From assembly GCF_011319475.1 (NCBI RefSeq), contig NZ_RCMC01000172.1:7756-13783 (forward strand): a stretch of DNA of 6,028 nucleotides. Reading direction: 5' to 3'. The notes below the pieces were generated by a model. That model saw nothing but the letters and a program-made list of their open reading frames with translations, did no database searches and was not told the origin of the DNA. Origin of the DNA: Candidatus Nitrosotalea sp. FS. GTDB lineage: Archaea; Thermoproteota; Nitrososphaeria; Nitrososphaerales; Nitrosopumilaceae. Numbering within the stretch: position 1 is the first letter of the stretch; the number at the start of each line of letters is the position of its first letter. Positions 1 through 4,800 of this stretch are shown one piece after another. Both the position numbers and the translations under genes were made by a program.

Positions 1-567
1 TGCTATCCCAGCTGCATGAAAATTGCTCTGACCCAAGAATACGTTTGCCTCAACCATGTCTTTGGTCTCCGTAACAGGATAGAATTCGCACCCAAATACC
101 TGACCGTCATTTAGCTGACCCTTGCCCTTTCCAATCTTTACTGTAACTCCATTTTCTTCCAGTATTTTCCGCACCTTGTCAATTTCGTGCAAGTGTTGGC
201 TATCTGTAACTAGCGAAACTGTTCTTTCCTTGATCTCTGTTGCGCATTTTTTTGCAATATTTTCAAATGAAATATCATCAAAGGCATCAATGAGAATTAT
301 GTTGTCACCAAAACTCGTTGAATTGATGGTGTGACCTATATGAAACAGAATTTCTGCTCCAAGTACCTTAGCGCCGTTTGAGTTGAGATCACAAGTACCA
401 AAACAGCTATCTGCTAATACGTATGCAGGAATTCCGAATCTTGCCATCACTCTTGAAGCAGTGTCCTGGATCTTTGGTATTATTCCATCAGGACCATTTA
501 GTGCCACTGAAACGGGTTTTCTTTTTTCTATCTCCTCGAAAATCTTTTTCTCGTCTATTACTATCAA
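1..567 (-). CDS. dph2: Diphthamide biosynthesis enzyme Dph2 (N-terminal part, cut by window edge)
   Basis: Unconventional radical-SAM enzyme that uses an iron-sulfur cluster to transfer the 3-amino-3-carboxypropyl group of SAM to a histidine of elongation factor 2, the first step of diphthamide synthesis. I translated this strand by hand. It reads open for 189 residues from TTG at 567 to the window edge, with an in-frame stop (TAG, 573-571) just upstream, so TTG is the only start that keeps the conserved N-terminus. Visible motifs are VALNGPDGI (residues 21-29), LADSCFGTCD (51-60) and HIGHT (76-80), then VFGC (157-160) and GQSNFHA (179-185). C59 aligns with the first cluster cysteine and C160 is the likely second; the third would lie beyond the window. 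A TATA-like element sits about 28 nt upstream, so the mRNA is probably leaderless. It is divergent from the RAM-domain gene. Family assignment is firm; the C-terminus is not seen. Confidence 0.93.
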   Translation of the reverse strand, partial: MIVIDEKKIFEEIEKRKPVSVALNGPDGIIPKIQDTASRVMARFGIPAYVLADSCFGTCDLNSNGAKVLGAEILFHIGHTINSTSFGDNIILIDAFDDISFENIAKKCATEIKERTVSLVTDSQHLHEIDKVRKILEENGVTVKIGKGKGQLNDGQVFGCEFYPVTETKDMVEANVFLGQSNFHAAGIA

Positions 568-590
568 TCGCTATCGACAATTGTTTTTTT

Positions 591-599
591 AATTTAAAT
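591..599 (-). promoter_or_regulatory. TATA box of dph2
   Basis: AATTTAAAT, containing the perfect palindrome ATTTAAAT (592-599), is centred about 28 nt upstream of the dph2 TTG. This is the archaeal TATA-to-start spacing expected for a leaderless transcript. Because it is symmetrical it could in principle also direct plus-strand transcription. Confidence 0.55.
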
Positions 600-615
600 C
601 AAACGAACTGCCACA

Positions 616-626
616 ATATTTAATAT
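616..626 (+). promoter_or_regulatory. TATA box of the RAM-domain/tiaS operon
   Basis: ATATTTAATAT, a palindrome around a central T, is centred about 29 nt upstream of the ATG at 650. No purine-rich ribosome-binding site lies between it and the ATG, so a leaderless or very short-leader transcript is likely. The 82-nt gap 568-649 holds this box and the dph2 box back to back. Confidence 0.55.
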
Positions 627-649
627 CGTACATTTGAAAGACCAAATGA

Positions 650-880
650 ATGCCTATTGCCTTTGTATTGATAAATGCTGAATTAGGAGCAGAAAACGAA
701 CTACTAAACCAGCTAAAAAACATGGCAAGCGTAAAGTACGTCTATGTTCTGTACGGTGCCTATGATCTGGTGGTAAAGGTAGAGGCTCCAGATAATGAGA
801 CGCTAAAGAAAACAATCTCAAACAGCATAAGGCAACTCAAAAATGTACGTTCTACTCTTACCATGACTGTAATCGAATGA
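650..880 (+). CDS. Stand-alone Lrp/AsnC ligand-binding (RAM) domain protein
   Basis: A 76-residue protein with the beta-alpha-beta-beta-alpha-beta pattern of the Lrp/AsnC effector domain and no helix-turn-helix. Strand 1 is about residues 3-10, helix 1 is 11-25, the strand pair is 28-46 with YGAYDLVVKV (35-44), helix 2 is 49-66, and the last strand ends in LTMTVIE. The G-x-Y-D segment (36-39) is the family's hallmark near the effector pocket. Proteins of this type form dimers and higher rings and bind small molecules such as amino acids. Lacking a DNA-binding domain, it cannot act as a classical repressor alone; it may sense a ligand or partner with full-length Lrp proteins. Its TGA overlaps the tiaS ATG (ATGA), so the two are almost surely co-transcribed and translationally coupled. 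The ligand is unknown. The ATG at 646 is in another frame and soon hits a stop. Confidence 0.88.
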   Translation: MPIAFVLINAELGAENELLNQLKNMASVKYVYVLYGAYDLVVKVEAPDNETLKKTISNSIRQLKNVRSTLTMTVIE

Positions 881-2202
881 AAGAAACGTCTGTTCTTCAT
901 ATTGGCTTTGATGATACTGATTCCAGAAAAGGAATGTGTACCACTTTTCTTGCATACAAAGTAGTAGAATATCTAAAAAAAGAGAAAGTAAAATTCATTG
1001 ATTATCCGTACCTAATTAGATTTAATCCCAATGTGCCATGGAAAACCAGAGGAAATGGAGCGGTTGCATTAAAAATTAAGACTCAAAAACCCAAGCTGAT
1101 TAAAAAAAACATTATCAAATACATCCAAAAGTATTCTGCTGTAGATGATGGTGCAAATCCGGGGCTAGTTTTTTACGAACACAAAGAGATTCCAGAAAAT
1201 TTTGCTAAATTTGGCAAGATGGCATTATACAGACTAGTGGGAAGAAATGAAGTAAAAAAATTCATTGAAGACAATGGACTTGAAACATATCATCTTGGTA
1301 ATGGTCAGGGGTTGATAGGTGCAATAGGTGCAATAGGGTACGACTTTAGGGATCACACATTTGAGTTAATCTCATACCGTGATAAGGAAAATCTTGGTAA
1401 AAAGAGAGAAATTCTCAAAGATAGTGTAAAAAAAATGCAACAACTCACATTCCCAAAAACATTCAACAGTTTTGACGAGTCAAAGAATCGTGTGCTGATT
1501 GCACCACATGGTCCTGATCCGGTGCTCTTTGGTGTGCGTGGAGAAGATCCTGATGCTGTAATAAAAGGTGCATCCCTTGTCAAATCAAACGAAAAATTCT
1601 GTGGATATATGGTATTTCGCTCAAATCAAGGTACAGGTGATCACCTACAAAATGAGCTTGACGTTGAAACTCTAAAACCATTTTCTTCTGGCTATGTAAT
1701 TGGAAAAATATCTAAGAAACCTCAAACAGTTATTGGCGGCCATGTATTTTTTTCCATATCTGCGAATGGAACCACAGTAAAATGTGCTGTATACAAACCA
1801 ACTAGACTTGCTACTATTGCAGAAAAAATGATGGAAGGAGATTTGGTGAAAATTGGAGGTGGCGTAAGAAAATCTTCAAAAAAACACAAACAAGTTCTAA
1901 ATGTGGAATTTCTTGAGATACTTGATCTTAAAAAACACGTGATTATGGTAAATCCGATTTGTAAAAGATGTGACAAGCATATGAAATCAAAGGGAAAAAG
2001 CCAGGGCTACCAATGCTCAAAATGTGGAAATACTAGTATGACAAAAATCAGACAAGAGATCCCTAGGCAGATAAAAAAACAATTCTACTTGCCAGTGGTC
2101 TCTGCACATAGGCATCTGACACGTCCAATGCAAAGAATTGGCAAAATTAACACCAAGATGAAGTTTAACAATTCAAAAAGATGGTTTTCTAAAGCAAACT
2201 AG
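877..2202 (+). CDS. tiaS: tRNA(Ile2) 2-agmatinylcytidine synthetase TiaS
   Basis: ATP-dependent enzyme that joins agmatine to C34 of the CAU-anticodon tRNA-Ile2, making agmatidine so that the tRNA reads AUA rather than AUG. Length (441 residues) is close to the roughly 420 of the family. The N-terminus has the kinase-domain motif IGFDDTDS (residues 9-16), then GMCTTF (19-24). T22 aligns by motif with Thr18 of the Archaeoglobus enzyme, for which the catalytic domain is named (numbering from memory). A ferredoxin-like region follows, then an OB-fold at about 272-350, and a zinc ribbon with C362, C365, C380 and C383. The C-terminal tail is basic, as suits tRNA binding. It overlaps the RAM-domain gene by 4 nt and has no promoter of its own that I can see. 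It converges on the initiator tRNA-Met gene with a 14-nt gap. Assignment is strong; all expected domains are present. Confidence 0.95.
   Translation: MKETSVLHIGFDDTDSRKGMCTTFLAYKVVEYLKKEKVKFIDYPYLIRFNPNVPWKTRGNGAVALKIKTQKPKLIKKNIIKYIQKYSAVDDGANPGLVFYEHKEIPENFAKFGKMALYRLVGRNEVKKFIEDNGLETYHLGNGQGLIGAIGAIGYDFRDHTFELISYRDKENLGKKREILKDSVKKMQQLTFPKTFNSFDESKNRVLIAPHGPDPVLFGVRGEDPDAVIKGASLVKSNEKFCGYMVFRSNQGTGDHLQNELDVETLKPFSSGYVIGKISKKPQTVIGGHVFFSISANGTTVKCAVYKPTRLATIAEKMMEGDLVKIGGGVRKSSKKHKQVLNVEFLEILDLKKHVIMVNPICKRCDKHMKSKGKSQGYQCSKCGNTSMTKIRQEIPRQIKKQFYLPVVSAHRHLTRPMQRIGKINTKMKFNNSKRWFSKAN
2175..2179 (-). terminator. Possible oligo-T terminator of the initiator tRNA
   Basis: A run of five T on the minus strand lies about 38 nt past the tRNA 3' end, inside the 3' end of tiaS. 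Archaeal termination relies on T tracts, and no better tract lies nearer. It would make the tRNA transcript antisense to the tiaS tail. Weak evidence only. Confidence 0.3.
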
Positions 2203-2204
2203 AG

Positions 2205-2211
2205 TTGTTTT
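2205..2211 (+). terminator. Possible T-rich terminator of the tiaS operon
   Basis: TTGTTTT directly after the tiaS stop codon, before the convergent tRNA begins at 2217. Archaeal terminators are often short T-rich stretches without a hairpin. It is the only candidate in the 14-nt gap and is short, so confidence is low. Confidence 0.25.
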
Positions 2212-2252
2212 GAAGATAGCGGGGAGTAGATTTGAACTACTGACTTGCGGGT

Positions 2253-2269
2253 ATCTCATCAGTATTGAT
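2253..2269 (-). other. Canonical tRNA intron (position 37/38), 17 nt
   Basis: The anticodon region folds into an exact archaeal bulge-helix-bulge: outer stem GCGGG/CCCGC, 4-bp central helix CTCA/TGAG, 3-nt bulges TAA and ATA, inner stem TCA/TGA with loop ATAC. Cutting after the second base of each bulge, as the splicing endonuclease EndA does, releases ATCAATACTGATGAGAT. It restores the loop CTCATAA and the stem GCGGG/CCCGC. Confidence 0.93.
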
Positions 2270-2289
2270 TATGAGCCCGCCGGGATGAC

Positions 2290-2302
2290 TTAGCCCCTTA
2301 GT
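2290..2302 (-). other. Probable second, non-canonical tRNA intron in the D-loop, 13 nt
   Basis: The stretch between the D-stem halves GGGA and TCCC is 23 nt, far beyond a normal D-loop. A relaxed bulge-helix-bulge can be drawn: 4-bp helix AGTC/GGCT (one G-U pair), 3-nt bulges AGA and AAG, and a small inner loop. Cutting after the second base of each bulge removes ACTAAGGGGCTAA. It leaves AGTCAGGTCA, a D-loop with the expected leading AG, central GG and closing A. The junction would fall between the two conserved G residues (18/19). The outer helix next to the 3' bulge is imperfect, so the exact boundary could shift. Confidence 0.65.
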
Positions 2303-2324
2303 CTGACTTCCCCACCCCGCTAAG

Positions 2325-2340
2325 TGGAGAAAAGCCTCCA
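2325..2340. repeat. Short inverted repeat between tRNA TATA box and tRNA 5' end
   Basis: TGGAG (2325-2329) and CTCCA (2336-2340) form a 5-bp inverted repeat around AAAAGC. It lies just upstream of the mature tRNA 5' end and inside the core promoter. It may be a leader hairpin, a protein site, or chance. Confidence 0.3.
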
Positions 2341-2345
2341 GGGTG

Positions 2346-2352
2346 ATATATA
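2346..2352 (-). promoter_or_regulatory. TATA box of the initiator tRNA gene
   Basis: ATATATA is centred 28 nt upstream of the tRNA 5' end on the minus strand, the spacing expected for an archaeal core promoter with little or no 5' leader. A second AT-rich element, TTTAAAA (2356-2362), lies slightly further upstream and could act instead. Confidence 0.55.
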
Positions 2353-2365
2353 CTCTTTAAAAGAA

Positions 2366-2393
2366 TTTAGAAATAATTAATAGGATTTCTAAA
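2366..2393. repeat. 9-bp perfect inverted repeat bracketing the sugar dehydrogenase TATA box
   Basis: TTTAGAAAT (2366-2374) and ATTTCTAAA (2385-2393) are exact reverse complements separated by 10 nt. The centre-to-centre distance of 19 nt is near two helical turns, so a dimeric regulator could contact both halves on one DNA face. The spacer contains the TATA box, so binding would compete with TBP. The operator role is inferred from position only. Confidence 0.6.
2375..2382 (+). promoter_or_regulatory. TATA box of the sugar dehydrogenase-HMG-CoA reductase unit
   Basis: AATTAATA is centred about 26 nt upstream of the GTG start at 2405, consistent with a leaderless transcript. It lies inside the spacer of the 2366-2393 inverted repeat. 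The 83-nt gap 2322-2404 holds this promoter and the tRNA promoter back to back. Confidence 0.55.
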
Positions 2394-2404
2394 GTCTCAG
2401 TCCT

Positions 2405-3505
2405 GTGGATAAAAAAACTAGAATATTGGCAATAGTAGCTGCAGTTGCAGCTTCAATCTTAATTATCACATCACCATCAGGTTCCATCGTAATTCCAAAA
2501 CCAACTACCACAAGTTCTGCAGGAACTGATGCAGTACAAGTTGTTGCAACAAATTTACAAAAACCATGGGCATTAACATTTGGTGATGGAAAAATCTTTT
2601 TTACTGAAAAAGTTGGGAGGCTGAGAGTTATAGATAGCGGTATACTTGTTAACGACTCTGTCGCTGATTTTCGAGTTGCTGATATTTCTGATGCAGGTCT
2701 TCTTGGAGTAACAACACATCCAGATTTTGTAAAAAACCATTTTCTCTATGTTTACTATACGTACAAGGAAGGTGATAAACTATGGAATAAAGTGCTAAGA
2801 ATCACCGAATCCAATGACAAGATTGTCGATGCAAAGGTGATACTGGATAAGATACCAGGTGCTGAATTTGATGATGGGGGTGTAATCAAATTTGGTCCTG
2901 ATGGCAAACTCTACATCGGCACAGGTGACGCAACAGACGAGAATGCTGCCCAAGATAAGACATCTCTTGCTGGAAAAATATTGAGACTAAATGATGACGG
3001 CTCTATCCCGAGTGACAATCCCAATCCCAATTCACCAGTGTATTCATTTGGTCACAGAAACCCACAGGGTCTAGCATGGGACTATCAAGGAAATCTCTAT
3101 GAGACTGAGGAAGGACCAACAAAAAATGATGAGATAAACATGATCAAGAAAGACAAAAACTATGGATGGCCAAACCAAGAGTGTTCTGGTTCAACAGAGT
3201 ATCAATCTGCTCTTAGCTGCTATAATATCAGCATAGAACCTGCAGGGATTGCATATTATGGTCCATCCGGAAAACTTGATTTCAAAAATAGCCTAATACT
3301 TGCCACTCTCCGTGGAAATATCTTGTATCAGATTCCTATTGCTAATGGCAATGTAACATCACAAAAGATCATATTGGATGGCTTGGGAAGAATTCGCGAG
3401 GTTGGCGTGGGGCCTGATGATTACCTGTACATACTTACAGGAAACACAGATGGGCAAGGATTTCCAGACAAAACAGACGACAAGTTATTGAGAGTGATCA
3501 AATAA
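2405..3505 (+). CDS. Exported PQQ-type glucose/sorbosone dehydrogenase-like beta-propeller protein
   Basis: Six-bladed propeller protein of the soluble glucose/aldose dehydrogenase family (GSDH), which oxidises sugars using PQQ and calcium. The first 25 or so residues are a basic start followed by a hydrophobic stretch (7-22), a signal peptide or membrane anchor. A Thr/Ser/Pro linker follows, placing the domain outside the cytoplasm. Family motifs are GLLGVTTHPDF, FGPDGKLYIGTGD (163-175), GHRNPQG (216-222, with the Arg that contacts PQQ), EEGPTKNDEIN (235-245, calcium/PQQ region) and NYGWP (252-256). The only two cysteines, C260 and C272, could form a disulfide. Odd point: the segment FDDGG (155-159) has Asp156 where the family carries its catalytic His, so dehydrogenase activity is uncertain. 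The GTG start follows a TATA box at leaderless spacing. Substrate unknown; no PQQ biosynthesis gene is in view. Confidence 0.85.
   Translation: MDKKTRILAIVAAVAASILIITSPSGSIVIPKPTTTSSAGTDAVQVVATNLQKPWALTFGDGKIFFTEKVGRLRVIDSGILVNDSVADFRVADISDAGLLGVTTHPDFVKNHFLYVYYTYKEGDKLWNKVLRITESNDKIVDAKVILDKIPGAEFDDGGVIKFGPDGKLYIGTGDATDENAAQDKTSLAGKILRLNDDGSIPSDNPNPNSPVYSFGHRNPQGLAWDYQGNLYETEEGPTKNDEINMIKKDKNYGWPNQECSGSTEYQSALSCYNISIEPAGIAYYGPSGKLDFKNSLILATLRGNILYQIPIANGNVTSQKIILDGLGRIREVGVGPDDYLYILTGNTDGQGFPDKTDDKLLRVIK
3494..3499 (+). promoter_or_regulatory. Shine-Dalgarno sequence for the HMG-CoA reductase TTG start
   Basis: GTGATC, a six-base match to the archaeal consensus GGTGATC, ends 7 nt before TTG at 3507. 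It lies inside the last codons of the upstream gene. This supports both the TTG start and internal-operon translation, in contrast to the leaderless genes around it. Confidence 0.5.
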
Positions 3506-3506
3506 A

Positions 3507-4760
3507 TTGTCTGATTCATCAATTCCAAAATTCCATGAAAAGACAAGGGATGAAAAATTAAAAGCGCTAGAATCATTCTCAAATCTTTCAAAAGAGGATA
3601 TTCAAACTCTAAAGAATGATGGAGGCATTAATTTTGATCAAGCCAACAACATGGTTGAAAATGCCATTGGAATCGTATCATATCCACTTGGTATAGCTAC
3701 AAATTTCAAAATAAATGGGAAGGATTACCTCATTCCGATGGTAATTGAGGAACCATCAGTTATTGCAGCTGCATCAAAAGCAGCCAAGATTGCAAGAAAA
3801 CACGGAGGTTTCATAATGGAAGCTGATGATTCATACAGTATTGGCCAAGTCCAAGTTGTAGATATCGATGTAAAATCTGTTATTTCAAAAATCATAGAAA
3901 AATCAGAGGAGATCCTTGTTCTTGCAAACTCAAAAAGTAAAACTCTCTCAACAATGGGAAAGGGTGCAAAAAAAGTTTCATGTAAAGAGGTCATGACAGA
4001 GTCAGGCTCTATGCTTGTTGTTGAGATCCTAATTGATGTAGGAGATGCAATGGGTGCTAATGTGACCAACACCATGTGTGAAGCAATTGCACCTATGATT
4101 GAAAAAATAACTGGAGGGAGAGTGATTCTAAAAATATTGTCTAATTATTCAACAAAAAGGTTGGTAAAGGGTACAGCTATTTTTGACAAAGAAGATTTGG
4201 GAGGAGAAGATATTATTGATAACATAATCTGGGCTTATGAGTTTGCTGCAAATGATCCATACAGAGCTGTTACTCACAATAAAGGAATAATGAATGGAAT
4301 AATTGCAGTTGCAAATTCTACTGGGCAGGACACAAGAGCAATAGAAGCAGCAGCACACGCATATGCATCAAGGCACGGCAAGTATTCATCACTTACCAAA
4401 TGGAAAAAGAATCAAGATGGCAATTTAGTTGGGGAGATCGAAGTACCAATGTCAGTAGGAATAGTTGGTGGAATCATAAACATTCATCCAATGATAAAGA
4501 CATGTGTAAAAATTCTAGGCGTAAAATCTGCTCGTGAACTGTCTTGTATTATAGGAGCTGCAGGACTTGCACAAAATCTCAGTGCCATAAGAGCACTGGC
4601 CTCAGAAGGAATACAAAAAGGACACATGAAACTACATGCACAAAACATAGCCGCAAGTGCTGGGGTTCCACAAGAAAAGATGGCTAGTGTAATAGCCCAA
4701 ATGACTAGAGAAGGAAACATATCAGTAACCCGGGCAAAGGAAATTCTAGAGAATCTCTAG
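3507..4760 (+). CDS. hmgA: Hydroxymethylglutaryl-CoA reductase, class II
   Basis: Reduces HMG-CoA to mevalonate, the committed step towards the isoprenoid chains of archaeal lipids. At 417 residues it has class II length. Catalytic residues are all present: Glu in IEEPSVIAAAS (E82), Lys in HNKGIMNG (K259), Asp in GQDTRAIEA (D275) and His in GHMKLHA (H373). The Lys-Asp (16) and Lys-His (114) spacings equal those of the Pseudomonas mevalonii enzyme as I recall it. DAMGAN (180-185) is the nucleotide-binding signature. The first 30 residues match the conserved class II N-terminal helix, and no ATG precedes them, so TTG at 3507 is the start; it follows the dehydrogenase stop by one base. Class II enzymes are often labelled degradative, but in an archaeon a biosynthetic role is far more likely. 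Probably co-transcribed with the upstream gene. Confidence 0.95.
   Translation: MSDSSIPKFHEKTRDEKLKALESFSNLSKEDIQTLKNDGGINFDQANNMVENAIGIVSYPLGIATNFKINGKDYLIPMVIEEPSVIAAASKAAKIARKHGGFIMEADDSYSIGQVQVVDIDVKSVISKIIEKSEEILVLANSKSKTLSTMGKGAKKVSCKEVMTESGSMLVVEILIDVGDAMGANVTNTMCEAIAPMIEKITGGRVILKILSNYSTKRLVKGTAIFDKEDLGGEDIIDNIIWAYEFAANDPYRAVTHNKGIMNGIIAVANSTGQDTRAIEAAAHAYASRHGKYSSLTKWKKNQDGNLVGEIEVPMSVGIVGGIINIHPMIKTCVKILGVKSARELSCIIGAAGLAQNLSAIRALASEGIQKGHMKLHAQNIAASAGVPQEKMASVIAQMTREGNISVTRAKEILENL
4746..4760. repeat. 15-bp palindrome at the HMG-CoA reductase stop codon, upstream of hisG
   Basis: CTAGAGA-A-TCTCTAG is a perfect 7-bp inverted repeat around one base. It contains the TAG stop of the reductase gene and ends 6 nt before the hisG TATA box. 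Its compact form suits a dimeric DNA-binding protein; in RNA it would make only a 6-bp stem with a 3-nt loop and no T tract follows, so a terminator is less likely. Confidence 0.45.
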
Positions 4761-4766
4761 GCGACT

Positions 4767-4776
4767 AAATATATAT
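4767..4776 (+). promoter_or_regulatory. TATA box of hisGD
   Basis: AAATATATAT is centred about 29 nt upstream of the hisG TTG. With only about 40 nt between the reductase stop and hisG, this gives the his genes their own promoter and a leaderless or nearly leaderless mRNA. No Shine-Dalgarno match precedes the TTG. Confidence 0.6.
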
Positions 4777-4800
4777 CCAAAGAAGTTTGTTAGGACTACG

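Larger units (their letters stand above)
2217..2321 (-). tRNA. Initiator tRNA-Met(CAU), with canonical and probable D-loop introns
   Basis: Read on the minus strand, a perfect 7-bp acceptor stem AGCGGGG/CCCCGCT closes the gene, with discriminator A at 2217 and no encoded CCA. The D-stem is GGGA/TCCC, the anticodon stem GCGGG/CCCGC, the anticodon loop CTCATAA, the variable loop AAGTC, and the T-arm AGTAG-TTCAAAT-CTACT. Initiator identity rests on the A1:U72 pair and the three consecutive G:C pairs at the base of the anticodon stem, both archaeal initiator hallmarks; elongator Met and Ile2 tRNAs lack them. The gene is 105 nt. Removing 17 nt in the anticodon loop and 13 nt in the D-loop leaves 75 nt, a normal size. 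It is convergent with tiaS and divergent from the sugar dehydrogenase gene. tRNA and anticodon are secure; the D-loop intron boundaries are inferred. Confidence 0.95.

Noticed and set aside
122..592. Plus-strand open frames opposite dph2
   Set aside because: They are antisense shadows; the minus strand of the same stretch encodes clear Dph2 motifs and their own translations resemble no family.
646..648. ATG at 646 as the start of the RAM-domain gene
   Set aside because: It is in a different frame and meets a stop after eleven codons; ATG at 650 gives the conserved domain.
2286..2303. An 18-nt D-loop intron bounded by the AAGTCA repeats
   Set aside because: Removing one repeat plus spacer leaves a 5-nt D-loop without the conserved GG; the 13-nt excision gives a normal loop and a bulge-helix-bulge.
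2217..2321. Elongator tRNA-Met or tRNA-Ile2, which also carry CAU
   Set aside because: The A1:U72 end pair and three stacked G:C pairs at the base of the anticodon stem mark an initiator.
3725..4075. 116-residue minus-strand open frame inside the HMG-CoA reductase gene
   Set aside because: Low-complexity shadow of a strongly conserved gene with all catalytic residues in frame; no promoter or start context.
4746..4760. Palindrome as an intrinsic terminator of the reductase gene
   Set aside because: No T tract follows and archaeal termination does not usually rely on hairpins; a protein-binding site fits better.
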